Origin: Streptomyces atriruber
Lineage (GTDB): Bacteria; Actinomycetota; Actinomycetes; Streptomycetales; Streptomycetaceae
Length of the DNA: 50,299 bases
Direction: 5' to 3'
Assembly: GCF_001418325.1 (NCBI RefSeq)
Contig: NZ_LIPN01000095.1
Coordinates: 1 to 50,299, forward strand
Part shown: positions 8,488 to 16,057 of the stretch, one piece after another
Numbering within the stretch: position 1 is the first letter of the stretch
Layout of the letters: each line of letters opens with the position of its first letter
Made by a program: the position numbers and the translations under genes
Notes under the pieces: generated by a model
Database searches by the model: none
What the model saw: the letters and a program-made list of their open reading frames with translations, nothing else
Told to the model about the DNA's origin: nothing

Positions 8488-9873
8488 GTGTCCCCGACCC
8501 CAGCCCGCATCACCGCGGTAGACACCTACGACATCCGGTTCCCCACCTCACGGGAGCAGGACGGGTCCGACGCGATGAATCCGGACCCCGACTACTCCGC
8601 CGCCTACGTGGTGCTGCGCACCGACGCCGAGGACGGGCTGGAGGGGCACGGCTTCACCTTCACCATCGGCCGCGGCAACGACGTCCAGGTCGCCGCGATC
8701 CGGTCGCTGCGCCACCACGTGATCGGCCGCCTGGTCGAGGAGCTCTGCGCCGATCCCGGCACCGTCAACCGCGACCTCGTCGGCGACAGCCAGCTGCGCT
8801 GGCTCGGCCCCGAGAAGGGCGTGATGCACATGGCCATCGGCGCGGTCGTCAACGCGGTCTGGGACCTCGCGGCCAAGCGCGCCCGCAAGCCCCTGTGGCA
8901 GCTGCTCGCCGACGCCACACCCGAGTGGCTCGTCTCCCAGGTCGACTTCCGCTACATCGCCGACACCCTCACCCCCCAGGAGGCCCTCGGCCTGCTCCGG
9001 TCCGGCCGCGCGGGCGCGGCGGACCGCACCGCCAGGCTCCAGGAGTACGGCTTCCCCGGCTACACCACCTCGCCCGGCTGGCTCGGCTACAGCGACGAGA
9101 AGCTCACCCGACTCGCCCGGCAGGCCGTCGCCGACGGATTCACCCAGATCAAACTGAAGGTCGGCGCGGACCTCGCCGACGACATCCGCCGCTGCCGCAC
9201 CGCCCGCGAGGCGATCGGCCCGGACATCCGCATGGCCGTCGACGCCAACCAGCGCTGGAACGTCGACGAGGCCGTCCAATGGACGCGTGCGCTCGCCGAG
9301 TTCGACCCCTACTGGGTCGAGGAGCCCACCAGCCCCGACGACGTCCTCGGCCACGCCGCGATCCGCACGGCCGTCTCCCCGGTCAAGGTCGCCACCGGCG
9401 AACACGTGCAGAACCGCATCGTCTTCAAACAGCTCCTCCAGGCCGACGCCATCGACATCCTGCAGATAGACGCGGCACGGGTCGGCGGCGTCAACGAGAA
9501 CCTCGCGATCCTGCTGCTCGCCGCCAAGTTCGGCGTTCCCGTCTGCCCGCACGCGGGCGGCGTCGGACTGTGCGAGCTCGTGCAGCACCTGTCGATGTTC
9601 GACTACGTGGCCCTGGCGGGCACCACCGAGAACCGCGTCATCGAGTACGTCGACCACCTCCACGAGCACTTCACCGACCCGGTCGTGATGCGCGCGGGCC
9701 ACTACACGGCCCCGACCGCACCCGGCTTCTCGGCGACCATGCGGGCCGAGTCCGTCGCCGAGTTCACCTATCCGGGCGGCACGTTCTGGGCCGCGGACCT
9801 CGCACAGGACGCCCGCGCCCAGGACGAACCCGCACCGGACCACATCGCACGCGACAAGGGAGCAGCCGCATGA
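8488..9873 (+). CDS. L-fuconate dehydratase, enolase superfamily
   Basis: Predicted 461-aa enzyme that dehydrates L-fuconate to 2-keto-3-deoxy-L-fuconate. The N-terminal [20 protein letters not shown] and FTIGRGND resemble the fuconate dehydratase/ENOSF1 group. The barrel carries the acid/base lysines in IKLKVG (K222, K224), the metal-binding carboxylates in VDANQRW (D252), VEEPTSPDD (E278/E279) and TGEHVQN (E305), and the second catalytic base H355 in [15 protein letters not shown]. This K...H pairing matches the mandelate-racemase-like layout of characterised fuconate dehydratases. It starts at GTG 8488 after GGAAAGG, 48 bp from the permease. Rhamnonate or other acid-sugar specificity is possible, but the N-terminal pattern and the neighbours favour fuconate. 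Confidence 0.93.
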   Translation: MSPTPARITAVDTYDIRFPTSREQDGSDAMNPDPDYSAAYVVLRTDAEDGLEGHGFTFTIGRGNDVQVAAIRSLRHHVIGRLVEELCADPGTVNRDLVGDSQLRWLGPEKGVMHMAIGAVVNAVWDLAAKRARKPLWQLLADATPEWLVSQVDFRYIADTLTPQEALGLLRSGRAGAADRTARLQEYGFPGYTTSPGWLGYSDEKLTRLARQAVADGFTQIKLKVGADLADDIRRCRTAREAIGPDIRMAVDANQRWNVDEAVQWTRALAEFDPYWVEEPTSPDDVLGHAAIRTAVSPVKVATGEHVQNRIVFKQLLQADAIDILQIDAARVGGVNENLAILLLAAKFGVPVCPHAGGVGLCELVQHLSMFDYVALAGTTENRVIEYVDHLHEHFTDPVVMRAGHYTAPTAPGFSATMRAESVAEFTYPGGTFWAADLAQDARAQDEPAPDHIARDKGAAA

Positions 9874-10625
9874 CCGACTTCCAGGGGCTCAAGGCCCTCG
9901 TCACCGGCGGGGCCTCCGGCATCGGCCGGGCCACCGCCGAGCTCCTCGCCGCCCGCGGCGCCGAGGTCGCCGTCCTCGACCTCGATCCGAGCGGGGTGGA
10001 CAAGCCCCTGCGCGCGTACACCGCCGACGTCACCGACGACGCGGCCGTGCGGGACGCCGTCGCGGCGGCCGCCGCCGACCTCGGCGGCCTCGACGTCCTG
10101 GTCAACAACGCGGGCATCGGCGCCCAGGGCACCGTCGAGGACAACGACGACGCCCAGTGGCACGCCGTCCTGGACGTCAACGTCCTGGGGATCGTCCGCA
10201 CCACCCGCGCCGCCCTGCCCCACCTGCGCCTCTCCACCGACGCGGCGATCGTCAACACCTGCTCCATAGCCGCGACCGCGGGCCTTCCGCAGCGCGCCCT
10301 GTACTCGGCGTCGAAGGGCGCGGTGCTCTCCCTCACCCTCGCGATGGCCGCCGACCACGTACGGGAGGGAGTGCGCGTCAACTGCGTCAACCCCGGCACC
10401 GCGGACACCCCGTGGATCGGCCGCCTCCTGGACGCCGCCCCCGACCCCGCCGCCGAGCGGGCCGCGCTGGAGGCCCGCCAGCCCACCGGCCGCCTGGTCA
10501 CCGCGGACGAAGTCGCGGGCGCCATCGCCTACTTGGCGAGCCCGCAGTCCGGCGCCACCACCGGCACCGCGCTCGCCGTCGACGGCGGCATGCAGGGTCT
10601 GCGGCTGCGGCCGGTGAACCGGTGA
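9870..10625 (+). CDS. SDR family oxidoreductase, probable 2-keto-3-deoxy-L-fuconate dehydrogenase
   Basis: Predicted 251-aa classical short-chain dehydrogenase. The Rossmann glycine motif is TGGASGIGR near residue 11, followed by D at the end of beta-2 (VLDLDPS, favouring NAD), NNAG, the catalytic serine region NTCSIAAT, and YSASK with Tyr/Lys. The C-terminal VDGGM is standard. ATG 9870 overlaps the dehydratase stop as ATGA. In the oxidative fucose route of Xanthomonas an SDR oxidises 2-keto-3-deoxy-L-fuconate to the 2,4-diketo acid, and its place directly after the dehydratase fits that step. Substrate is by context; the motifs only show a dehydrogenase. Confidence 0.9.
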   Translation: MTDFQGLKALVTGGASGIGRATAELLAARGAEVAVLDLDPSGVDKPLRAYTADVTDDAAVRDAVAAAAADLGGLDVLVNNAGIGAQGTVEDNDDAQWHAVLDVNVLGIVRTTRAALPHLRLSTDAAIVNTCSIAATAGLPQRALYSASKGAVLSLTLAMAADHVREGVRVNCVNPGTADTPWIGRLLDAAPDPAAERAALEARQPTGRLVTADEVAGAIAYLASPQSGATTGTALAVDGGMQGLRLRPVNR

Positions 10626-11665
10626 GCGCCCCGGCGCGGCGCCTCCTGGGCCCCGGCGGCGTCGAGGTGACCGAGCTGTCCTTCGGCGCCGCCGGCATCG
10701 GCAACCTCTACTCGCCGATCACCGACGAACAGGCGGCGACCGCCCTCGACCACGCCTGGAACGCGGGCATCCGCTACTTCGACACCGCCCCGCACTACGG
10801 CCTCGGCCTGTCCGAGCGCAGGCTGGGCGAGGCGCTGCGGGGCCGGGACCGCTCCTCGTACGTCATCTCGACGAAGGTCGGCAGGATCCTGGAGCCGGCC
10901 GACGAGGTGTCCGGCGACGACCTCGCCGACGGCGGCTTCGCGGTGCCGCGCACGCACCGCAGGGTCTGGGACTTCAGCGCGGACGGCGTGCGCCGGTCGA
11001 TCGAGTCCAGCCTCACCCGCCTCGGCGTCGACCGCGTCGACGTCGTCTTCCTGCACGACCCCGACAACCACGCCGAGGAAGCCTTCCGCGAGGGCTACCC
11101 GGCCCTGGAGAAGCTGCGTTCCGAAGGTGTCGTCGGCGCGATCGGCGCGGGCATGAACCAGGCGGAGATGCTCACCCGCTTCGTCCGTGACACGGACGTC
11201 GACGCCGTGCTCTGCGCGGGCCGCTACACGCTCCTGGACCACCAGGCCCTCACCGAGCTGCTGCCCGCGGCCAGCGAGCGGGGCGCCTCGATCGTCATCG
11301 GCGGCGTCTTCAACTCCGGGCTGCTCGCCGACCCCAAGCCGGGGGCCAGGTTCGACTACACCGAGGCGCCGCCCGACCTGCTGGCCCGCGCCCGCGCCCT
11401 GCGGACGGTCGCCGAGCGGCACGGCACCACGCTCCGGGCCGCCGCACTCGCCTTCCCCTTCGGTCATCCGGCCGTCGCCAGCGTGCTGGTCGGCATCCAC
11501 GCACCGGAGCAGGTCACCGACGCGGCCGCCCAGTTCGCCGCCGACGTGCCCGCGGACTTCTGGCAGGAAGCCCGGGAGGCGGGACTGCTGCCGCCGGAGG
11601 TGCCGGTCCCCGGACCGGCACGGGGAGACATACCGGGAGAGGTACGGGGAAGGGACCGGCTGTGA
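10622..11665 (+). CDS. Aldo/keto reductase, probable L-fucose dehydrogenase
   Basis: Predicted 347-aa AKR. The catalytic tetrad is visible: Asp and Tyr in FDTAPHYGLGLSE, Lys in ISTKVGR and His in VFLHDPDNH. The C-terminal cofactor segment includes SVLVGIHAPEQVTDAA. By analogy with known L-fucose and D-threo-aldose dehydrogenases of this family, it would oxidise L-fucopyranose to L-fucono-1,5-lactone with NAD(P). GTG 10622 overlaps the SDR stop as GTGA. The mutarotase gene follows in the same coupled string, supporting a role at the sugar-oxidation step. D-arabinose or L-galactose as alternative substrates cannot be excluded. Confidence 0.9.
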   Translation: MSAPARRLLGPGGVEVTELSFGAAGIGNLYSPITDEQAATALDHAWNAGIRYFDTAPHYGLGLSERRLGEALRGRDRSSYVISTKVGRILEPADEVSGDDLADGGFAVPRTHRRVWDFSADGVRRSIESSLTRLGVDRVDVVFLHDPDNHAEEAFREGYPALEKLRSEGVVGAIGAGMNQAEMLTRFVRDTDVDAVLCAGRYTLLDHQALTELLPAASERGASIVIGGVFNSGLLADPKPGARFDYTEAPPDLLARARALRTVAERHGTTLRAAALAFPFGHPAVASVLVGIHAPEQVTDAAAQFAADVPADFWQEAREAGLLPPEVPVPGPARGDIPGEVRGRDRL

Positions 11666-11976
11666 GAGTCGCGCTGCACACCAAGGTCCGCGCCGACCGC
11701 ATCGACGCGTACGACGCCGCGCACCGCGAGGTGCCCGCCGAGCTCACCTCGGCGATCCGGGCCGCGGGCGCCTCGTCCTGGACCATCTGGCGCAGCGGCA
11801 CCGACCTCTTCCACCTCCTCGAATGCGAGGACTACGGCCGGATGCTCGCCGAGCTGGAGAAGCTCCCGGTCAACATCGCCTGGCAGGCCCGCATGGCCGA
11901 GCTCCTGGACGTCGTCCACGACTACTCCGCCGAGGGCTCGCAGGCCGGTCTGCCCGTCGTATGGGAGCTGCCGTGA
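11662..11976 (+). CDS. L-fucose/L-rhamnose mutarotase (RhaM/FucU-like, COG3254 type)
   Basis: Predicted 104-aa small ferredoxin-like enzyme that interconverts sugar anomers so that the dehydrogenase receives its preferred form. Visible family features are the N-terminal strand RVALHTKVRADRIDAYDAAH, the central SSWTIWRSGTDLFHLLECED and the end VVWELP; about 105 aa is the expected length. GTG 11662 overlaps the upstream AKR stop as GTGA, and the next gene overlaps its own stop in the same way. It sits between sugar dehydrogenase and lactonase, exactly where an anomer-converting step belongs. Confidence 0.92.
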   Translation: MRVALHTKVRADRIDAYDAAHREVPAELTSAIRAAGASSWTIWRSGTDLFHLLECEDYGRMLAELEKLPVNIAWQARMAELLDVVHDYSAEGSQAGLPVVWELP

Positions 11977-12899
11977 CCGAGACCGCCCAGCCCGGGACCA
12001 CCGAGCCCGACACCGCCGAGTCCGGTGCCGCCGGGCCCGGCGGCACCGGGCACGTGCCGCTCCTCGTCGACGCCCACCATCACGTGTGGGACCTGTCCGT
12101 GCGCGACCAGGACTGGATCACCGGCGATGCCCTCGCCCCGATCCGCAGGGACTTCTCCCTCGCCGACCTCGCGCCCGAGGCCCGCGCGGCAGGGGTCGGC
12201 GCCACGGTCGCCGTGCAGACGGTGACCGTCCCCGAGGAGACCCCGGAGCTCCTGGCGCTCGCGGCGGACAGCGACCTCGTCGCCGGGGTCGTCGGCTGGA
12301 CGGACCTCACCCGCCCGGATGCGGCCGACGCGCTGGCCGCACTCCGTGAACTCCCGGGCGGACAGCACCTGGTGGGCATCCGACACCAGGTGCAGGGCGA
12401 GCCGGACCCCGAGTGGCTGCTTCGCCCGGACGTCCGCAGGGGCCTGTCCGCCGTCGCCGCGGCAGGCCTCGCCTACGACCTCGTCGTCCTGCCCCACCAG
12501 CTGCCCGCCTGCGCCAGGGCGGCGGCGGAAATGCCGGAACTCACCTTCGTACTGGACCACTTGGGCAAGCCGCCCATCGTACGCGGCGCCCTCGAACCCT
12601 GGGCATCGGCGGTCCGCGCGCTCGCCGCCCGCCCCAACACCGTGTGCAAGCTCTCCGGCATGGTCACCGAGGCGGACCACGCCACGTGGACGGTGGACGA
12701 CCTGCGGCCCTACGCCGACACGGTCCTCGACGCCTTCGGACCCGGGCGGCTGATGTACGGGTCCGACTGGCCCGTCAGCACGCTCGCGGCGACCTACACC
12801 GAAGCCCTCGACGCGGCACGACTGCTGACGGCCTCCCTGGACACCGCCGAGCGCGGGGAGGTCTTCGGCGGCACGGCCCGGCGCGTGTACCGCCTCTGA
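11973..12899 (+). CDS. Amidohydrolase-family lactonase, probable L-fucono-1,5-lactonase (COG3618 type)
   Basis: Predicted 308-aa TIM-barrel hydrolase. The first metal/catalytic strand reads DAHHHVWDL, and later motifs are VVGWTDL, GIRHQVQ, FVLDHLGKPP, VCKLSGMVTEAD and MYGSDWPVS, the typical series of the 2-pyrone-dicarboxylate/fuconolactone hydrolase family. It would open L-fucono-1,5-lactone to L-fuconate. GTG 11973 overlaps the mutarotase stop as GTGA and gives a roughly 25-residue low-complexity Thr/Pro/Glu-rich leader; an in-frame ATG at 11961 is an alternative. Last gene of the operon; only 18 bp separate its stop from that of the convergent gene. Confidence 0.9.
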   Translation: MTETAQPGTTEPDTAESGAAGPGGTGHVPLLVDAHHHVWDLSVRDQDWITGDALAPIRRDFSLADLAPEARAAGVGATVAVQTVTVPEETPELLALAADSDLVAGVVGWTDLTRPDAADALAALRELPGGQHLVGIRHQVQGEPDPEWLLRPDVRRGLSAVAAAGLAYDLVVLPHQLPACARAAAEMPELTFVLDHLGKPPIVRGALEPWASAVRALAARPNTVCKLSGMVTEADHATWTVDDLRPYADTVLDAFGPGRLMYGSDWPVSTLAATYTEALDAARLLTASLDTAERGEVFGGTARRVYRL

Positions 12900-12917
12900 A
12901 GTCGTCCGCCGACCGGT

Positions 12918-14339
12918 TCACCCCGATGGCGGGGCGATCCGTGTCGGTCCCAGGAACTCACGCACGTACGTACGCTCCCAGCAGGCGCCCGTCTCGCGCA
13001 GCTCCCGCCATGTCGTGTACCGGTAGCGGTACAGCCGGGCGCGGATGTAGGCGGGTGGCGCCCCGCGCGGGAAGGGTGAGCTGCGCAGCAGCCGCAGCGT
13101 GTCCCGGTCGTCGGCCAGGAGACGCTCCACCAGCGGGCCGAACCATGCCCGCGCGTACGCGGGGGAGAGCCCGGCGAACCACATCATCCAGTCGAGCCGC
13201 AGGTGGTAGGGCGCGAACTGGCGCGGCCAGCGGTGTACGTCACCGGGCTTGCCCTTGAACTCGTAGGCCAGCCAGTCGGAGTCCTCGCGCGGCACCGTGT
13301 CCGCCGTGCCCTCGATGACGACCTCCTGGCGCATCCGGCTGACGCTGCCGAACGCTCCGTACGCGTTGACGAGGTGCAGCGGATCGAACGAGCGGTTCAT
13401 GACCTGGCGCCGGGACAGGAGATTGCGCACCGGGCGGTAGCTCATGGCCAGGAGCAGCGCGGCCACGGCGGTGACCACCACCTCGTACCAGACGGGGGCG
13501 GCTGCGACGTCCGGCGCCGTGTGCCAGGGGGACAGGTCGAGGGCGGACACCGCGAGCGCGATGGTGATCCAGTTCAGCCAGGAGAAGTTGCCGGACAGGA
13601 CCAGCCACAGCTGCGTCACGATCATGAGGCAGGCCGCGCCCGTCGCCACCGGCCGGGGGGTGAACAGCAGGAAGGGCACGCCGAGTTGGGTGACGTGGTT
13701 GGCCGCGACCTCCATCCGGTGCACCGGCTTGGGCAGGTGGTGGAAGAACCAGCTCAGCGGCCCGGGCATCGGCTGCGTCTCGTGGTGGAAGTACAGGCAG
13801 GTGAGCTTGCGCCAGCAGGCGTCACCGCGCATCTTGATCAGCCCGGCGCCGAACTCCACGCGGAAGAGCACCCACCGCAGCAGGAAGAGCACGAGGACCG
13901 GCGGCGCGACCCGGTCGTTGCCGAGGAACACCGCGAGGAAGCCCACTTCGAGGAGCAGCGACTCCCAGCCGAAGCCGTACCACGCCTGCCCCACGTTCAC
14001 GATGGAGAGATACAGCGCCCAGGGCACCAGCCACAGCAGCATCGCGCCCCACAGCGGCAGGAGCCCGTCCGCACCGGCGAGCAGCGCCACCGCGACCGCG
14101 CACCCCGTCCAGGCGCAGAGAGCGAAGAACCGGTCCGAGAACCGGAGGTGGAACAGGCTGGGGGCGCTTCGGAACGGCACCCGTGCGACGTACCGCGGCA
14201 CCGGCAGCATTCCGCGCTCCCCGATGAGCGCCCGGAACTGCAGGGCGGCCCCGAGGAAGGCCATCACGTAGAGTACCGCCAGGGCCCGCTGGAAGATCAG
14301 CCGGCTCAGCCAGTACGCATCCGCGGTGAACCACTCCAC
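12918..14339 (-). CDS. Lipase maturation factor (LMF1) family membrane protein
   Basis: Predicted 473-aa multispanning protein resembling the vertebrate ER chaperone LMF1. N-terminal features include MEWFTADAYWLSRLIFQRAL, many hydrophobic helices across residues 15-310, and the conserved patch GWESLLLEVGFL followed by RVEFGAGLIKMRGD and LTCLYFHHETQPMP. The C-terminal soluble part has YEFKGKPGDVHRWPRQFAPY, HLRLDWMMWFAG and a final WRELRETGACWER. All are hallmarks of the LMF1 family, which is common in actinobacteria, but whose bacterial role is unknown. GTG 14339 has no clear ribosome binding site; CACAAT lies 6 nt upstream, so a short-leader or leaderless mRNA is possible. Convergent with the fucose operon and divergent from the next lipoprotein gene. 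Confidence 0.92.
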   Translation of the reverse strand: MEWFTADAYWLSRLIFQRALAVLYVMAFLGAALQFRALIGERGMLPVPRYVARVPFRSAPSLFHLRFSDRFFALCAWTGCAVAVALLAGADGLLPLWGAMLLWLVPWALYLSIVNVGQAWYGFGWESLLLEVGFLAVFLGNDRVAPPVLVLFLLRWVLFRVEFGAGLIKMRGDACWRKLTCLYFHHETQPMPGPLSWFFHHLPKPVHRMEVAANHVTQLGVPFLLFTPRPVATGAACLMIVTQLWLVLSGNFSWLNWITIALAVSALDLSPWHTAPDVAAAPVWYEVVVTAVAALLLAMSYRPVRNLLSRRQVMNRSFDPLHLVNAYGAFGSVSRMRQEVVIEGTADTVPREDSDWLAYEFKGKPGDVHRWPRQFAPYHLRLDWMMWFAGLSPAYARAWFGPLVERLLADDRDTLRLLRSSPFPRGAPPAYIRARLYRYRYTTWRELRETGACWERTYVREFLGPTRIAPPSG

Positions 14340-14503
14340 GTGCCCATTGTGCTGCCGACCAGGCTCTTCCGAACGCCGACGCGGCCTTCCCGTGCGTCGT
14401 CCCGGTCACCCGCTCGGCTTGCGGGCCTGCCGGAGGGCCTACAGACAATGGCGGAACACCCCTGACGCAGGGGACACACGGCACGGCAACGGCGGGAGAA
14501 CCG

Positions 14504-15679
14504 GTGCGCACACCCACCAGGACCCACGTGATCGTCCTCGCGATATCCGCGGCCCTGGCGGTGGCGGGCTGCTCGGGCGACGGGGACAAGAGGACGGCCG
14601 ACGGCGGCAGCGAACTGTTCATGCAACCGGTCGCCGCGCAGGGCCCGGATCCGTTCACCGATTCGACGGCGAACACCGACGCGTCGCCGCCGCCCGTCAC
14701 CCGTTCGCCGCAGCCGTCGCCCACCGGGTCGGCGACGCCTGAGGGCACCCGTTCCATCCCTGGCGGGACGCCGGGGCTGTACGGGGGCACGCACTCCGTC
14801 GGCAGCTGTGACGTCGACCAGCAGGTGCGCTTCCTCACCGCCGACGAGGCGAAGGCCCGCGCGTTCGCGCAGGCGTCGGGCATCGACCGGGCAGCCGTCC
14901 CGAGCTTTCTGCGGGGGCTGACCCCCGTCGTGCTGCGGGCCGACACGCGCGTGACCAACCACGGCTTCCGGGGCGGATCGCCCACGAGCTTCCAGTCCGT
15001 CCTGCAGACCGGTACGGCCGTCCTGGTCGACGAGCGGGGCCTGCCGAGGGTGCGCTGCGCGTGCGGCAATCCGCTGCGGCCGCCGGTCGCCCTCAAGGGC
15101 TCGCCCCGGCACAACGGCCGTCCGTGGAACGGCTATCAGCCGACGCGGGTCGTCGTGGTGACCCCGGCGCCGCAGCCGATCGTCAACATCACCATCGTGA
15201 ACATCGTCAACAACACCTGGATCGAGCGGAAGATCGGCGACGGCAAGGCGCACCACGACCGCGCGACCAAGCCGCCGACACCTACGCCCACCCCCACTCC
15301 GACGTCGCCGAGCCCGACGTCGCCGTCCCCGTCCAGCCCGACGCCGACGGATCCGGACGGTACGAGCGCGGACGAGACGAGCCCCGACGAGACCGAGCCC
15401 GACCGGACGAGCCCCGACGGTACGAGCCCGGACGAGACCGGCCCGGACGAGACCGAGCCGGACGGAACCAGCCCGGACGGGACCAGCTCGGACGAGACGA
15501 GCCCCGGCGAGCAGGATCCGGGCCAGGGCGACGTCCCGGGGCGGCCCACCGGTCCGGACGAGGACCCCGGCGACTCCTCTGCCGACACCTCGACCGGCTG
15601 CCCTCCGCGGACGGGGACGCCCCCGGACCCCGCGTCGCCGGTCCCGCCCGGCTGCCCCTCGCCGGTGCTGCCCTCGTAG
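14504..15679 (+). CDS. Secreted lipoprotein with DUF6777-like domain and a Pro/Asp/Thr repeat tail
   Basis: Predicted 391-aa lipoprotein. The signal has a hydrophobic run ending in AVAGC. A Pro/Ser/Thr linker leads to a folded region (about residues 85-240) with GLYGGTHSVGSCDVDQQV, FLTADEAKARAFAQASGIDR, VTNHGFRGG and RCACGNPLRPP; this recalls the DUF6777 domain seen in streptomycetes. A valine-rich segment, IVNITIVNIVNNTW, follows, and then a long disordered tail with ten pentapeptide units. GTG 14504 is supported by GGGAG five nt upstream. No enzymatic motif is seen; the tail may span the cell wall. A strong hairpin after the stop marks the transcript end. Confidence 0.85.
   Translation: MRTPTRTHVIVLAISAALAVAGCSGDGDKRTADGGSELFMQPVAAQGPDPFTDSTANTDASPPPVTRSPQPSPTGSATPEGTRSIPGGTPGLYGGTHSVGSCDVDQQVRFLTADEAKARAFAQASGIDRAAVPSFLRGLTPVVLRADTRVTNHGFRGGSPTSFQSVLQTGTAVLVDERGLPRVRCACGNPLRPPVALKGSPRHNGRPWNGYQPTRVVVVTPAPQPIVNITIVNIVNNTWIERKIGDGKAHHDRATKPPTPTPTPTPTSPSPTSPSPSSPTPTDPDGTSADETSPDETEPDRTSPDGTSPDETGPDETEPDGTSPDGTSSDETSPGEQDPGQGDVPGRPTGPDEDPGDSSADTSTGCPPRTGTPPDPASPVPPGCPSPVLPS
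15356..15505 (+). repeat. Ten in-frame 15-bp repeats coding D-x-T-x-P pentapeptides
   Basis: Residues 285-334 of the lipoprotein are ten consecutive pentapeptides of the form D-[GER]-T-[SEG]-[PSA], each encoded by a 15-bp unit, with no interruption of phase. They give an acidic, extended, probably disordered region. Copy number is likely to vary between strains. Confidence 0.85.
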
Positions 15680-15703
15680 AGCCATACCGGACAGACGGTG
15701 GGT

Positions 15704-15746
15704 GAGAGGGCCATGCGGAACGCGCCAATCGTTCCCCGGCCCTCTC
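15704..15746 (+). terminator. Rho-independent-like hairpin after the DUF6777-like gene
   Basis: GAGAGGGCC (15704-15712) pairs perfectly with GGCCCTCTC (15738-15746), and inside it GGAACG (15717-15722) pairs with CGTTCC (15730-15735). It lies 25 bp after the stop codon. No U-tract follows, as is usual in streptomycetes. Confidence 0.75.
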
Positions 15747-16057
15747 GTCGCTGTCGTCCCTGTCGCCACTGATGTCTTTTGTTCGACCGGCAACCGCGTT
15801 CTGAAATATCGCCGACTTCAGTCATCAGGCAAATGCGCAAGAGTTTCCGAATGATATGGAGCGGGCGCGTCCGATTGGCCGGGGGGTGGCGCATTCACGT
15901 CGGTATTGGCATGGCATTGAGTCAAATGGCGCTGGTAGTTGATTTTCAAATATGGCAGAGTCGTCCGTCGGGTGGCCGGTCGAGTCCATGAATTGATGGA
16001 GGGGGTTCTTCCGGTCGCCCGAGGATCAGCCGTCAGCCGCGGGGGAGAAGTCGGCTC
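15747..16057. other. AT-richer intergenic region upstream of the LAL regulator
   Basis: The sequence is noticeably less GC-rich than its surroundings, and no ORF with coding character was found. It holds two TTGA...TCAA palindromes at 15917-15925 (TTGAGTCAA) and 15939-15949 (TTGATTTTCAA), 22 bp apart start to start, about 110-140 bp before the regulator start. It probably contains the regulator promoter; no clear -35/-10 pair could be fixed by eye. Confidence 0.5.
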
